NCBI RefSeq assembly: GCF_003951315.1
Contig: NZ_QLJH01000019.1
Coordinates: 12,425-76,424 of the forward strand
DNA length: 64,000 bases
Direction: 5' to 3'
From: Sphingomonas sp. S-NIH.Pt15_0812
GTDB taxonomy: Bacteria; Pseudomonadota; Alphaproteobacteria; Sphingomonadales; Sphingomonadaceae
Both the position numbers and the translations under genes were made by a program. Shown piece after piece: positions 7,853 through 16,377 of the stretch (position 1 is the first letter of the stretch; each line of letters opens with the position of its first letter). The notes beneath the pieces were generated by a model that saw only the letters and a program-made list of their open reading frames with translations, was not told the origin of the DNA and did no database searches.

Positions 7853-9957
7853 AGCGCGAGGGCGATCCGGGCGCGGATCGTGCGCGGTGCGCCGGGCGTG
7901 ATCCACACATTCGAATAGCTGCTTTCGAGATAATAGACGTCGAACAGATTCTCGCCATCGAGATGCGCCGACAGCCCTTTTGTCAGCCGGTAGGACAGCT
8001 TGAGCCGAGCGGTGGCATAGCCCGGCAGGCGGAGCCCGCTGGCGACGTCGTCGCCCGGCCGTGCGCCGACATAGGTCACGCCCGCGCCGATGCCGACCGA
8101 TCCCGGTCGCGTCCCGCGGGACTGCCAGAAGGCATAGGCCGCGCCGCTGTGATGCGGGATGTTCGACAGGGCGCTGCCGGTCAGGCCCGACCGTGTATCG
8201 CGCGTCACCTTCGCATCGGTATAGGCATAGACGCCGGTCAGCGTCAGCCGCTCGCCGACGCGATAATTGGCGTCGGCTTCCACCCCGCGACTGCGCGCCT
8301 CGCCGGTCGCGATCGAGAAACCGGGATTGGCGGGATCGTTGACCAGGATGTTGCGCTTGGTGATCTGGAAGAGCGAGACGGTGCCGGTCAGCCGCTTGTC
8401 CAGCGCCGCGATCTTCACGCCACCCTCCCACGCCTCGCCGCGTTCGGGGGCGAAGGGGGCGTCGGCGGCGTCGACGCCCTGGTTGAAGCGGAACGACCGG
8501 CCCCAGCTGATATAGGCCGAGACATGCGCGCTCGGCGCGATGGTGAAGGCGGCGCGGGGGCTGGTCGCCTGTGGACGCTGCCGGTCGGTGCGGCCGGTCC
8601 GATAGTTCAGATTGTCCTGGCGTATCCAGTCGTGGCGGAGACCGAGCAGCAGCGAGACGCGATCGTCGAACGTCAGCAGGTCCTGGGCATAGACGCTGTG
8701 CCCGCCCAGCCGTTCGAGCAGATCCTGGTTGAGCGGCGCGACCGGCTTGGGCTGGCCATAGACCGGCTTGGCGATGTCGATGGCATAGGGCTGCGCCGCC
8801 GTCGGGTTGAACCGGTGGAAGATGCGTCGCTGGTCGTAATCGAAGGCGTCGGCGCCGACCCGCATCTGATGACCGATGCCGAGCAGCGTACGATTGGCGC
8901 TCAGCTCGATCCGCCCAGACAGATCCTGCCAGCGGTAATCATGGATGCGCAACTGCCGCCACAATTGCGTGCCGACCAATCGGCTATTGTGCGTCGACTG
9001 CCCCAGCAGCGCGCCGTCGCGATATTGGACGCCGCCCTCCAGCGCGACGCCGGGGCCGAGATCGACATAGGCGGTCGCCTGATGCTGCGACGTGCGCTGG
9101 GTCATCTGCCCGTCGTTCGGCTCGCCCAGGAACCGGCTGCGCGGCAGCGCGCGGCCATTGCCGTTCACCGCCACCAGCCCGCGATCATGGGTGAAGCCCA
9201 CCAGATTATATTCGAGCTGGTAGAGCAGCCGCACCCGGTCGTTCAGCCGCCAGCCGATCGACGGCGCGAACAGCAGCCGGTCGTTATGCACGAAGTCGCG
9301 GAAGCTGCCGCCGTCCTGATAGACGCCGATGACCCGCGTCGACAGGCCCTTGCCGACCGGGCCGCCGATATCGAAGCTGCCGCGCCACGTATCGAAACTG
9401 GCATAGCCCAGCTCGCCGCCGGCATGGACATGGTCGAGCGGGGCCTTGGTCACGATGTTGATCGATCCGCCCGGTTCGCCCTTGCCCGATAGCGCCGAGG
9501 CCGGGCCCTTCAGCACCTGGAAGCTTTCGACCGTCGCCACGTCGCGGCGCGCATTGAAGCCGCGATTGGCGCTGAAGCGATTGACCAGCAGGTCCGGCCC
9601 CTGATTGATATCGCCGGAAAATCCCCGGATCGCATAGGCATCCCAGGCGCCGCCGAAGCTGTTCTGCCGCGACATGCCGCCCGCCAGATCGAACAGCTGC
9701 GACAGGTCGGTAAAGCCCGCCCGCTCGATCAGCTGGTCGTCGAGCAGGCGGACATTCTGCGGCAGCAGTTGCGGATCGATGTCGAGTCCGTTGATGCTGG
9801 CATTGGCCCTGCGCGACCCGGTGATGACGATGTCGTCGGTCGTTTCCTCGACCGGCGATGCCTTGGGCTCCGCGCCTTCGTTCGCCCGCGCGGCGGTTGC
9901 GCTGGCCAGCGGCACGAGCATCAGGGCCGGCGCAAGCCGGCGCAAACAGATCGACAT
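7849..9957 (-). CDS. TonB-dependent siderophore-type receptor
   Basis: 702 residues with a signal peptide (MSICLRRLAPALMLVPLAS...ARA), a TonB-box-like DDIVITGSRRA near residue 42, and a plug with DLSQLFDLAGG, AYAIRGFSGD, VESFQVLKGPASALSG and GGSINIVTKAP. A long beta-barrel follows. The C-terminus GENLFDVYYLESSY...RIALAL is typical of the FhuE/FpvA-like siderophore receptor family. The ribosome site GGGGGGAACC precedes the ATG. It is first in a two-receptor operon, divergent from an ABC exporter operon 126 bases away. By family it imports ferric siderophores or another chelate; the ligand is unproven. Confidence 0.88.
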   Translation of the reverse strand: MSICLRRLAPALMLVPLASATAARANEGAEPKASPVEETTDDIVITGSRRANASINGLDIDPQLLPQNVRLLDDQLIERAGFTDLSQLFDLAGGMSRQNSFGGAWDAYAIRGFSGDINQGPDLLVNRFSANRGFNARRDVATVESFQVLKGPASALSGKGEPGGSINIVTKAPLDHVHAGGELGYASFDTWRGSFDIGGPVGKGLSTRVIGVYQDGGSFRDFVHNDRLLFAPSIGWRLNDRVRLLYQLEYNLVGFTHDRGLVAVNGNGRALPRSRFLGEPNDGQMTQRTSQHQATAYVDLGPGVALEGGVQYRDGALLGQSTHNSRLVGTQLWRQLRIHDYRWQDLSGRIELSANRTLLGIGHQMRVGADAFDYDQRRIFHRFNPTAAQPYAIDIAKPVYGQPKPVAPLNQDLLERLGGHSVYAQDLLTFDDRVSLLLGLRHDWIRQDNLNYRTGRTDRQRPQATSPRAAFTIAPSAHVSAYISWGRSFRFNQGVDAADAPFAPERGEAWEGGVKIAALDKRLTGTVSLFQITKRNILVNDPANPGFSIATGEARSRGVEADANYRVGERLTLTGVYAYTDAKVTRDTRSGLTGSALSNIPHHSGAAYAFWQSRGTRPGSVGIGAGVTYVGARPGDDVASGLRLPGYATARLKLSYRLTKGLSAHLDGENLFDVYYLESSYSNVWITPGAPRTIRARIALAL

Positions 9958-10030
9958 ACGGTTCCCCCCAAATGCGAATGACGTGAAATTTTACGCGCCC
10001 CAACCCGATCCACAAAAGCCTGTCAATGGA

Positions 10031-10042
10031 ATGATACATCAT
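10031..10042. promoter_or_regulatory. Small palindrome in the receptor/exporter divergent promoter
   Basis: ATGAT-AC-ATCAT lies midway between the divergent TonB receptor and ABC genes and is a candidate operator serving both. It does not match a Fur box well. Evidence is symmetry and position only. Confidence 0.25.
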
Positions 10043-10083
10043 CGCACTTGACGATGGCGTTTGTCGGAGGGCAGTGGGCGGAT

Positions 10084-10830
10084 ATGTCGATGCCGCACCA
10101 ACCGCCCGCCGGCCTGCCCGAAATCGCCATTGACGGCGCCATCCTCCATTATGGCGCGCATCGCGTGCTCGACGGCCTGTCGCTGTCGGTGGCGAGCGGC
10201 GAGATCTACGCGCTGCTCGGTGGCAATGGCGCGGGCAAGTCGACGACGCTGTCGGCCCTGCTCGGCTTCGTCCGGGTCGACGGGGGCAGCGTGCGGGTCG
10301 GGGGGATCGACGCGGCCGCCGATCCCGACGCGGCCCGGCGCCGCATCGCCTATCTGCCGGAGAATGTCGCGCTGTACGAGCATCTGAGCGCGGTCGAGAA
10401 TGCGGATTACCTGCTCGCCCTGTCGGGTACGCCGCGCGACCGGCCGGCGATTGTCGAGGCCCTGGCGGCGGCGGGCCTGCAGGAGCGGGCGTTCGACCAG
10501 CGGCTCGGCGGCTTTTCCAAGGGGATGCGACAGAAGGTCGCCATCGCCGTGGCGCTGTTGCGCGAAGTCCCGGTGCTGCTGCTCGACGAGCCGACCTCCG
10601 GCCTCGATCCGCGCGCGACGGCCGATTTCAACGCGCTGCTCCATGCGGTGCGGGCGCGGGGCACCGCCGTGCTGATGGTGACGCACGACCTGCTCAGCGC
10701 CGCCGATGTCGCCGACCGTATCGGCTTTCTGGAGGGCGGACGCATCGTCGCGGCGGTCGCGGCGGAGGGCGAGGCCCGCTTCGACGTGCGCGCCCTGCAT
10801 GATCGGTTCGCGGGGGCGGCGGCGGCATGA
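10084..10830 (+). CDS. ABC transporter ATP-binding protein (ABC-2 exporter type)
   Basis: A 248-residue nucleotide-binding subunit. Walker A GGNGAGKSTT, a slightly variant signature FSKGMRQK, Walker B VLLLDEPTSGLDP and the switch His in MVTHD are all present. The start is ambiguous: TTG 10048, ATG 10054, ATG 10084 and ATG 10090 are in frame. I favour 10084, with GGAGGG 12 bases upstream. It overlaps the next gene by ATGA. With the two membrane proteins downstream it should form an inner-membrane ABC-2 exporter; the cargo is unknown. Confidence 0.88.
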   Translation: MSMPHQPPAGLPEIAIDGAILHYGAHRVLDGLSLSVASGEIYALLGGNGAGKSTTLSALLGFVRVDGGSVRVGGIDAAADPDAARRRIAYLPENVALYEHLSAVENADYLLALSGTPRDRPAIVEALAAAGLQERAFDQRLGGFSKGMRQKVAIAVALLREVPVLLLDEPTSGLDPRATADFNALLHAVRARGTAVLMVTHDLLSAADVADRIGFLEGGRIVAAVAAEGEARFDVRALHDRFAGAAAA

Positions 10831-12263
10831 GCGCGGTCTCGCTCATCGCGCGCGACGAGTGGCGGCTGATGCGGCGCAACCGCGTCGCGGTGACCGCCAT
10901 CCTGCTGCTGCTGCTCCTGACGCTGGTTGCGGTCGTCACTGCCTGGACGCATCAACAGGGAATCGCCGACCATCGCGCGCGCAATCAGGCGGAGGCGAAC
11001 CATGCGTTCGAGGCGCAGCCCGACCGCCACCCGCACCGTGTCGTCCATTATGGGCATTTCATCTTCCGCCCGCTGGGGCCGCTCGCCGCCTTCGATCCGG
11101 GCGTCGACGCCTTTACCGGCAACACCATGTTCCTCGAAGGACATCGGCAGAATACCAGCAATTTCGGCGATGTGCGGCAAAGCTCGGCCCTGGTCCGCTT
11201 CGGCCAGCTCACCCCGGCCTTCGTCCTTCAGGCGGTGGCGCCGCTGCTGTTGATCTTCCTCGGTTACGGGGCGGTCGCGCGCGAGATCGAAGGGGGGACA
11301 CTGCGCCCGCTGATGGTGCAGGGGGCCTCGGCACGGTCGATCGTGCTGGGCAAGCTCGCCGCGCTGGGCGTGGTCGCGCTGTTGGTCGGACTTCCGGCGA
11401 TGATCGGCTTCGTGCTGATCGCCGGCCAGCCGGGCGCCTTTGCCGGGCCGATGACGGCCATCGCACTGGGCTATGCCGCCTATCTGGCATTGTGGGTGGT
11501 GGCCATCATCCTCGTGTCGATGCTGGTCCGTCGCCGCCGCGATGCCCTGCTCGCCTTGCTGGCGGTGTGGGCGGTGACGGTGGTGCTGCTGCCGCGCGTC
11601 GCGCCCGACATGGCGAGCGCGGCCTATCCGCTCACCAACCGCCTGCAGACCGATGTCGCCATCGCCCGCGACCTGCGGCGGATGGGCGACAGCCATGATC
11701 CCGACGATCCGCATTTCGCCCGGTTCAAGGCGGACGTGCTGAAGCGCTATGGCGTGACACGCGTCGAGGATCTGCCGGTCAACTATAAGGGCCTGCTCGC
11801 GCTGGAGGGCGAAGCGCTGACCAGCAAGTTGTTCGACCGTTATGCCGCGGCCAGCTTCGCGACGCAGGCGCGGCAGAATGCATGGGTCACCGGGATCGGC
11901 CTGCTCAGCCCGACCATCGCGCTGCGCCAGGCGTCGATGGCGGCGGCGGGCACCGACTTCACCGGCCATCGCCGCTTCCTCGAACAGGCGGAGGCCTATC
12001 GCTACGCCCTCGTCCAGCGGTTGAACCGCTTGCAGGCCGAGGCGGTCCGCTATGCCGACGATGTCGCCAAGGACGCCGGCGCCGACCGGCGTAAGCGGAT
12101 CGGGGCCGACCATTGGCGGGGAATTCCCGAATTCGCCTTCGTCCCGCCCGATGCGGCGACCTTGGTGCGGGCGAGCCTGCCGGGGCTGACCATCATCCTG
12201 GGCTGGCTGGTGGTGGCCGGGGCCGCGCTGGCATGGGCGACCCGCCGACTGGGAGCGAAGTAA
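10827..12263 (+). CDS. ABC-2 permease with large periplasmic insert (DUF3526-like), first copy
   Basis: 478 residues. One N-terminal helix (about 20-38) is followed by a roughly 120-residue extracytoplasmic stretch including HPHRVVHYGHFIFRPLGPL and DAFTGNTMFLEGH. Next come a helix cluster starting at VLQAVAPLLLIFLGYGAVAR, the coupling-type motif REIEGGTLRPLMVQG, two further helices, a second soluble insert and a final C-terminal helix. This layout matches ABC-2 permeases annotated as DUF3526 or NosY-like. Its start overlaps the ATPase stop (ATGA) and its TAA overlaps the next ATG (TAATG), indicating tight coupling and a probable heterodimer with the next protein. Confidence 0.78.
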   Translation: MSAVSLIARDEWRLMRRNRVAVTAILLLLLLTLVAVVTAWTHQQGIADHRARNQAEANHAFEAQPDRHPHRVVHYGHFIFRPLGPLAAFDPGVDAFTGNTMFLEGHRQNTSNFGDVRQSSALVRFGQLTPAFVLQAVAPLLLIFLGYGAVAREIEGGTLRPLMVQGASARSIVLGKLAALGVVALLVGLPAMIGFVLIAGQPGAFAGPMTAIALGYAAYLALWVVAIILVSMLVRRRRDALLALLAVWAVTVVLLPRVAPDMASAAYPLTNRLQTDVAIARDLRRMGDSHDPDDPHFARFKADVLKRYGVTRVEDLPVNYKGLLALEGEALTSKLFDRYAAASFATQARQNAWVTGIGLLSPTIALRQASMAAAGTDFTGHRRFLEQAEAYRYALVQRLNRLQAEAVRYADDVAKDAGADRRKRIGADHWRGIPEFAFVPPDAATLVRASLPGLTIILGWLVVAGAALAWATRRLGAK

Positions 12264-13504
12264 TGGCGATGTGGAGGCATGAGCTACGGCTGCTGCTGCG
12301 GTCGCGCATGGCGAGCATCGCGCTGGTCCTGCTGGCGGTGCTCAGCGCCGCCGCCGTCGCCGCCGGGATGACCGAAATGGCACGGCAGCGCGCCGCCATC
12401 GACGCGATCTCCACCGCGCAGGCGGGGGATGTCGCCGCGATCGCCCGCTATGTCGACCGGGAGAAGGACGCCGGAAGCGCCGCCTATTATACCTTCCACC
12501 CCACCTGGGACGCGCCCGCGCCGCTCGCCTTCGCCGCGATCGGCATGCGCGATGTTGCACCGTATCTCCTGCGCGTCCGGACGCTGGGGCTGGAGGCGCA
12601 GATCTATGACGGCGATACTTTCAATCCCGAACTGGCGCTGCCGGGGCGGTTCGATTTCGCCTTCGTGCTGGTGTTCCTGGCGCCGCTGTTGGTCATCGCG
12701 CTGTTCCACGACTTGAAGTCGGGCGAGCGCGAGGCGGGACGCGCCCGGATGCTGGGCGCGCTGCCGGGCGCGGGGCGGCTGTGGCTGCGACGTGGGCTGC
12801 TGCGGTTCGCGCTGTTGCTGGCGGCCCTGGCGGTGCCGTTCATGATCGGCGCGCTTCTGTCGGGGGGCGAAACCTGGGCGATGCTGCTGGTCGTCGCGGT
12901 GGCGGGTGCGTATCTGTTGTTCTGGATCGGCCTGGCCGGGCTGGTGTCGCGACTGGGCCATGGATCGACCGCCAATGCCGCGACGCTCGCCGGACTGTGG
13001 CTGGTGCTCGTGCTGGTCGTTCCGACGCTCGCCAATGTCGTCATTGATCGCGCCATTCCGGTCGACGAAGGTGCCCGGATCGCGCTGGCGCAGCGCGAGA
13101 ATGTCCACCACGCCTGGGAAATCCCGCGTGAGGACACGATGCGGCGCTTCTATGCCCGCCATCCAGAATGGGCGGACTCGCCGCCGCTGCCCGAGGGTTT
13201 CCATTACAAATGGTATTTCGCCTTCCACCAGAATGGCGACGACAGCGTCGCCGATCGGGTCAAAGCTTATCGCGAGCGGCTGGAGCGCCGCGCCAACGCC
13301 GCCGACGCGCTCGGCTGGCTACTTCCGTCGGTGGGCGTTCAGGCGCTGCTGACGCGGCTGGCGCATACCGACCTGGCGGCGCAACTCGCCTATCAGGATC
13401 GTATCCGCGCCTTTCACCGTCGGCTGCGCGACTTCTATTATGACTATATCTTCCGCGACCGGCCGTTCGGCAAGGCGGACTTTGCCAAGGCGCCCGGCTA
13501 CTGA
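12263..13504 (+). CDS. ABC-2 permease with large periplasmic insert (DUF3526-like), second copy
   Basis: 413 residues. The start at 12263 is fixed by the TAATG junction; the open frame upstream is a shadow. The architecture parallels the preceding permease: an N-terminal helix, a periplasmic insert (YYTFHPTWDAPAPLAFAAIG, FNPELALPGRFDFAF), a helix cluster containing the SGEREAGRARMLGALPG motif, a second soluble insert and a C-terminal segment. It is clearly paralogous in layout to its neighbour but diverged. Probable partner subunit of the exporter; function otherwise unknown. Confidence 0.78.
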   Translation: MAMWRHELRLLLRSRMASIALVLLAVLSAAAVAAGMTEMARQRAAIDAISTAQAGDVAAIARYVDREKDAGSAAYYTFHPTWDAPAPLAFAAIGMRDVAPYLLRVRTLGLEAQIYDGDTFNPELALPGRFDFAFVLVFLAPLLVIALFHDLKSGEREAGRARMLGALPGAGRLWLRRGLLRFALLLAALAVPFMIGALLSGGETWAMLLVVAVAGAYLLFWIGLAGLVSRLGHGSTANAATLAGLWLVLVLVVPTLANVVIDRAIPVDEGARIALAQRENVHHAWEIPREDTMRRFYARHPEWADSPPLPEGFHYKWYFAFHQNGDDSVADRVKAYRERLERRANAADALGWLLPSVGVQALLTRLAHTDLAAQLAYQDRIRAFHRRLRDFYYDYIFRDRPFGKADFAKAPGY

Positions 13505-13866
13505 GGCCATGTCAGGGGATGCGGCGCGCGACATGCGAGGCATCCGGATAAGCCAGAGTTTTGGGCACAATGGTGCGTGACAGCGTCGCCGACGCGCCCG
13601 CGCTTGCGATGCTTGCCGAGCCGTCCGTCGGATGGGGCCGGTCCGTGCAAATCTCGTCGGACCAGGGCAGGCATGACTGTCCGAGCGAAAAAGAACCGGT
13701 TTTCCCACAAGGCCCGGACCAGAATTGGATCGAGATTCGATAAAGACCGATTGGCGCTTAGCGTATTCGCCGAATCATGATAGTAAGACCTATCGTCGAC
13801 AGCCTCTCTCGAAGCGTCGACGGCTGAGAGACATCGTGCTCCCGCTTCCACATGCCGGGAATTATC
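13505..13866. other. Gap with no supported gene
   Basis: 362 bases between the second permease and the next small gene. Short ORFs here have no ribosome site or recognisable protein. The 3' half is AT-richer (around 13730-13800) and probably holds the promoter of the 66-residue gene. Confidence 0.5.
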
Positions 13867-14067
13867 ATGTCTGATAGTGCATTAGATTATCGTTCGCGCG
13901 CGGCGGATTGCCGGCGCACGGCTGGCGCCGCCATCTTGGAGAATGTCCGCCTGCGCTGGGAATCGTCCGCCTTGAACTGGGACGCACTCGCCGAACGGGC
14001 CGATCGCACCGATGCCGAGCGAGACAGGATCAAGGCCGATCGCATCACTGCGATGGCGCGAACCTAG
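13867..14067 (+). CDS. Small alpha-helical hypothetical protein, 66 residues
   Basis: Starts MSDSALDYRSRAADCRRTAG. The pattern is DYRxRAxxCRxxA, then LENVRLRWESSALNWDALAERADR, a charged helical layout that I recognise as a recurrent short protein of sphingomonads. I chose the ATG at 13867 over the ATG 15 bases upstream because the conserved pattern begins here; no strong ribosome site supports either. No membrane segment; function unknown. Confidence 0.55.
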   Translation: MSDSALDYRSRAADCRRTAGAAILENVRLRWESSALNWDALAERADRTDAERDRIKADRITAMART

Positions 14068-14179
14068 CCATGGCCGCCTCGCCATGCCTGGTGCGGGTGA
14101 GGGTGCAAGGAGCGGGCGGCGGTTGCGGGAAGCCTCGCGGCATCACCGCTCGTGAACTCGCGCCTTCCGCGGCGGAGTA

Positions 14180-14201
14180 GGGGCCGGCCGTAGCCGGCCC
14201 C
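14180..14201 (-). terminator. Terminator-like hairpin after the FxDxF PEP-CTERM gene
   Basis: A perfect 9-bp stem, GGGGCCGGC/GCCGGCCCC with a CGTA loop, lies just past the stop of the PEP-CTERM gene. There is no T-run. Confidence 0.5.
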
Positions 14202-14208
14202 GACAGGC

Positions 14209-14748
14209 TTAGGCGAACGCCAGCTTGCGACGACGCATCGCATAGCCAACCATGCCGAAGCCGGCGAGCATCAGCGCCCAGGTGGACGGCTCGGGGACAT
14301 CCAGGGGCTCGAAGCTGGCCTGGCCGCCATAGGCGCCGTTGCCGCGCGAGAAGCCGGTCACGGTGATCGTGTTGAGCTGCCCGGCGGTGATGGGGATGAG
14401 ATTCTGGAAGGCCGTTTCGAACACGCCGCCGCCCGCGACGAAGATCTGCGCAGCCACGCCGTTGATCAGGACGGACGTGAAATCGAGATCGTTCGCGTTA
14501 CCGAGGAAGTTCGCGCTCGTCGTCACCGTGCCGCTGCCGAAGCCATTGGCGGGGATCGTGAAGGTGAAGGTGTCGGTGAACGCACCCGACGCGATGCCCG
14601 TGTTGAAAAAGGCACCGGCGAAGGTGCCGTTCGGGCCAGCGGTGGCCTTGAAATTGGCACTGCCCACCGGGAAGGTTGCCGCTTGCGCCGACGAAGCGGC
14701 AATAAGGCCGCTCGTCGCAATCGCTGCGGCGAGTAAAACCGTTTTCAT
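14209..14748 (-). CDS. Secreted FxDxF-type PEP-CTERM protein
   Basis: 179 residues. The ATG at 14748 begins a clean signal peptide (MKTVLLAAAIATSGLIAASSAQA) with AGGGACA upstream; the longer frame to 14811 is rejected. The mature part is Gly/Phe/Thr-rich and contains FTDTFTFTIP, matching the FxDxF subgroup of PEP-CTERM proteins. The C-terminus VPEPSTWALMLAGFGMVGYA plus MRRRKLAFA is the exosortase-type sorting signal. Probably an exported, surface- or matrix-associated protein of unknown role. Confidence 0.85.
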   Translation of the reverse strand: MKTVLLAAAIATSGLIAASSAQAATFPVGSANFKATAGPNGTFAGAFFNTGIASGAFTDTFTFTIPANGFGSGTVTTSANFLGNANDLDFTSVLINGVAAQIFVAGGGVFETAFQNLIPITAGQLNTITVTGFSRGNGAYGGQASFEPLDVPEPSTWALMLAGFGMVGYAMRRRKLAFA

Positions 14749-14933
14749 CTCAATTGTCCCTGTTGGCGAAACTGCCGCACGGCCTGTGCGCGTAAAGTCT
14801 CTGATAACCAAGAGAAATTTGCGTAGTTAATCGTAGGTTAAGGTGATTTTAAGCGTGCCGTTCGAGGCCCTGCGCCGCGTCTGGAAGGATGTGTTGCGGC
14901 CTGTACGCGACGAATGTCCGATCCGTACCGCCG

Positions 14934-15179
14934 TCAAACCCCGTAGCGCTTGTTCCCGCTGCTGGTGATGCAATATCGGCCGCCGCGCGGGCCGACACAG
15001 GCGTCGTCGCCATTGCACGGACATTCACCGCTTGTCGTGCCGCGCGACGGCGTGAAGGTGCGGACGCGTACGCTGTGCTTCCGGCTCTTATAGGTCGACG
15101 ATCGGCGGGCGTCACTTGGCACCGTGCCGACAGCCAGCATCGAAAGGGCGGCACAACCGAGAATCACCATGCGTCTCAT
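14934..15179 (-). CDS. Small secreted Cys-containing protein, 81 residues
   Basis: The ATG at 15179 follows AGGGGGA and opens a signal peptide (MRRMVILGCAALSMLAVGTVPSDA). The mature protein is short and basic and ends with ECPCNGDDACVGPRGGRYC and an ITSSGNKRYGV tail. Four Cys in the mature part could form two disulfides. I recognise the GPRGGRYCIT.SGNKRY tail as recurrent in short alphaproteobacterial hypotheticals, but no function is known. The longer open frame to 15404 has no coding support. Confidence 0.65.
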   Translation of the reverse strand: MRRMVILGCAALSMLAVGTVPSDARRSSTYKSRKHSVRVRTFTPSRGTTSGECPCNGDDACVGPRGGRYCITSSGNKRYGV

Positions 15180-15352
15180 AGACGTCCCCCTGTCGGGGCA
15201 CCTAGTCTCCCGAGACGGGCCGCGTCCACGACTCCTTGATCGGTTCTGGATGTATTCTGCCGGAAAGTGACGCGGGAACAGGCTGTTAGTCAGCTCGACG
15301 GAGCCTTCACCGGACGATGGCGTTGCGCGCCTGCAACGATAGGGGATTCGCC

Positions 15353-16111
15353 ATGACTGGACTATGGGCCGCCGGCTTCTGGGGGCTGGTGGGAGGATCG
15401 GCATTGGTCCTCGGCGCGGTCGTGGCGTGGTTCGCGACCCTGCCGCAACGCCTGATCGCCGCCGTGATGGCGGTCGGCGCGGGCGTGCTGATCTCCGCCG
15501 TGGCGTTCGACCTGATGGATGAGGCGTTCCACCAGGGCGGCTTCGATGCCACGGCGGTCGGCTTTCTTGGCGGAGCGATCACCTATACGGCCGCGAACAT
15601 CATCGTCTCTAGGCGCGGAGCCCGTCACCGCAAGCGGTCGGGCTCCAACCCCGACGAACGCCAGTCCGATGCGCGCAGCGACTCCGGTGCCGCCATCGCG
15701 ATCGGCGCGCTGCTCGACGGCATTCCGGAATCGGTCGTCATCGGCGTCAGTCTGCTCGGCGGCGGCGGCGTGAGCGCGGTGACGGTGGCGGCCGTGTTCC
15801 TGTCGAACGTGCCGGAGGGCTTGTCGAGCGCGGCCGGCATGAAGGCGGCCGGCCGCTCGCCCAAGTACGTGTTCGGCGTCTGGGGCGGCATCGCCATCGC
15901 CTCCGCGATCGCCGCGATGATCGGCAATGTGGCGCTGGCCGGCAGCAGCCCGGACCTGATCGCGGGCGTCACGGCGGTCGCGGCCGGCGCGATCCTCGCC
16001 ATGCTGGTGGACACGATGATCCCGGAGGCCACCGAAGCCACGCATGACTATTCCGGCCTGATCGCGGTCGTTGGCTTCCTGCTGGCCTTCATTTTGACGA
16101 AAAGCGGTTGA
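15353..16111 (+). CDS. ZIP-family metal transporter
   Basis: 252 residues, starting at ATG 15353 with AGGGGA upstream. Seven to eight hydrophobic segments are separated by a charged loop (RHRKRSGSNPDERQSDARSD). The metal-binding helix reads AIGALLDGIPESVVIG and the next helix SNVPEGLSSA, the paired D-G-I-P-E and N-x-P-E-G motifs of ZIP transporters. Most ZIPs carry His in the first motif; Leu precedes the Asp here. Family role: import of Zn2+ or another divalent cation across the inner membrane. Direction and metal are inferred. Confidence 0.85.
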   Translation: MTGLWAAGFWGLVGGSALVLGAVVAWFATLPQRLIAAVMAVGAGVLISAVAFDLMDEAFHQGGFDATAVGFLGGAITYTAANIIVSRRGARHRKRSGSNPDERQSDARSDSGAAIAIGALLDGIPESVVIGVSLLGGGGVSAVTVAAVFLSNVPEGLSSAAGMKAAGRSPKYVFGVWGGIAIASAIAAMIGNVALAGSSPDLIAGVTAVAAGAILAMLVDTMIPEATEATHDYSGLIAVVGFLLAFILTKSG

Positions 16112-16203
16112 AACCGATGGAGCGACCGCATCCCAAGCCTTGTATCCGGCAGAGCTGCCGCCGCGGCCGGGGGGGGGGCGTCAGGTCGGCACCGGCAAAC
16201 GGT

Positions 16204-16235
16204 AAAGGCCGCCAGCCTTTCGACCAGCGGCCTTT
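16204..16235. terminator. Bidirectional terminator-like hairpin
   Basis: A 9-bp perfect stem AAAGGCCGC/GCGGCCTTT with a 14-base loop lies between the convergent ZIP and PEP-CTERM-like genes. The A/T ends of the stem supply short U-tracts on both strands. Confidence 0.6.
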
Positions 16236-16284
16236 CTTGAAGCCATACAGAGATGGGAGTTCAGGCCTCAAACCGGATATGGGT

Positions 16285-16377
16285 TTACGCCAGGGCGATC
16301 TTGGTCGACCGGCGGCGATAGCGGGCTGCGGCTCCAACCATCGCAAAACCGACCAGCATCATCGCCCAAGTCGTGGG
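16285..16377 (-). other. Stranded PEP-CTERM tail beyond an amber stop
   Basis: Directly after the TAG at 16380-16378 the same frame continues PTTWAMMLVGFAMVGAAA then RYRRRSTKIALA and TAA at 16287-16285. Preceded by VP, this is exactly a VP-E-PTTWAMM sorting signal with Glu (GAG) changed to TAG. The frame is intact and there is no indel. Confidence 0.85.

Noticed and set aside
7853..8431. N-terminal extension of the second TonB receptor frame
   Set aside because: It lies wholly within the first receptor gene in another frame; the GTGA overlap and a signal peptide place the start at 7852.
10407..12113. 568-codon minus-strand ORF opposite the ABC exporter genes
   Set aside because: Low-complexity shadow composition, no ribosome site, and both plus-strand genes carry clear ABC motifs.
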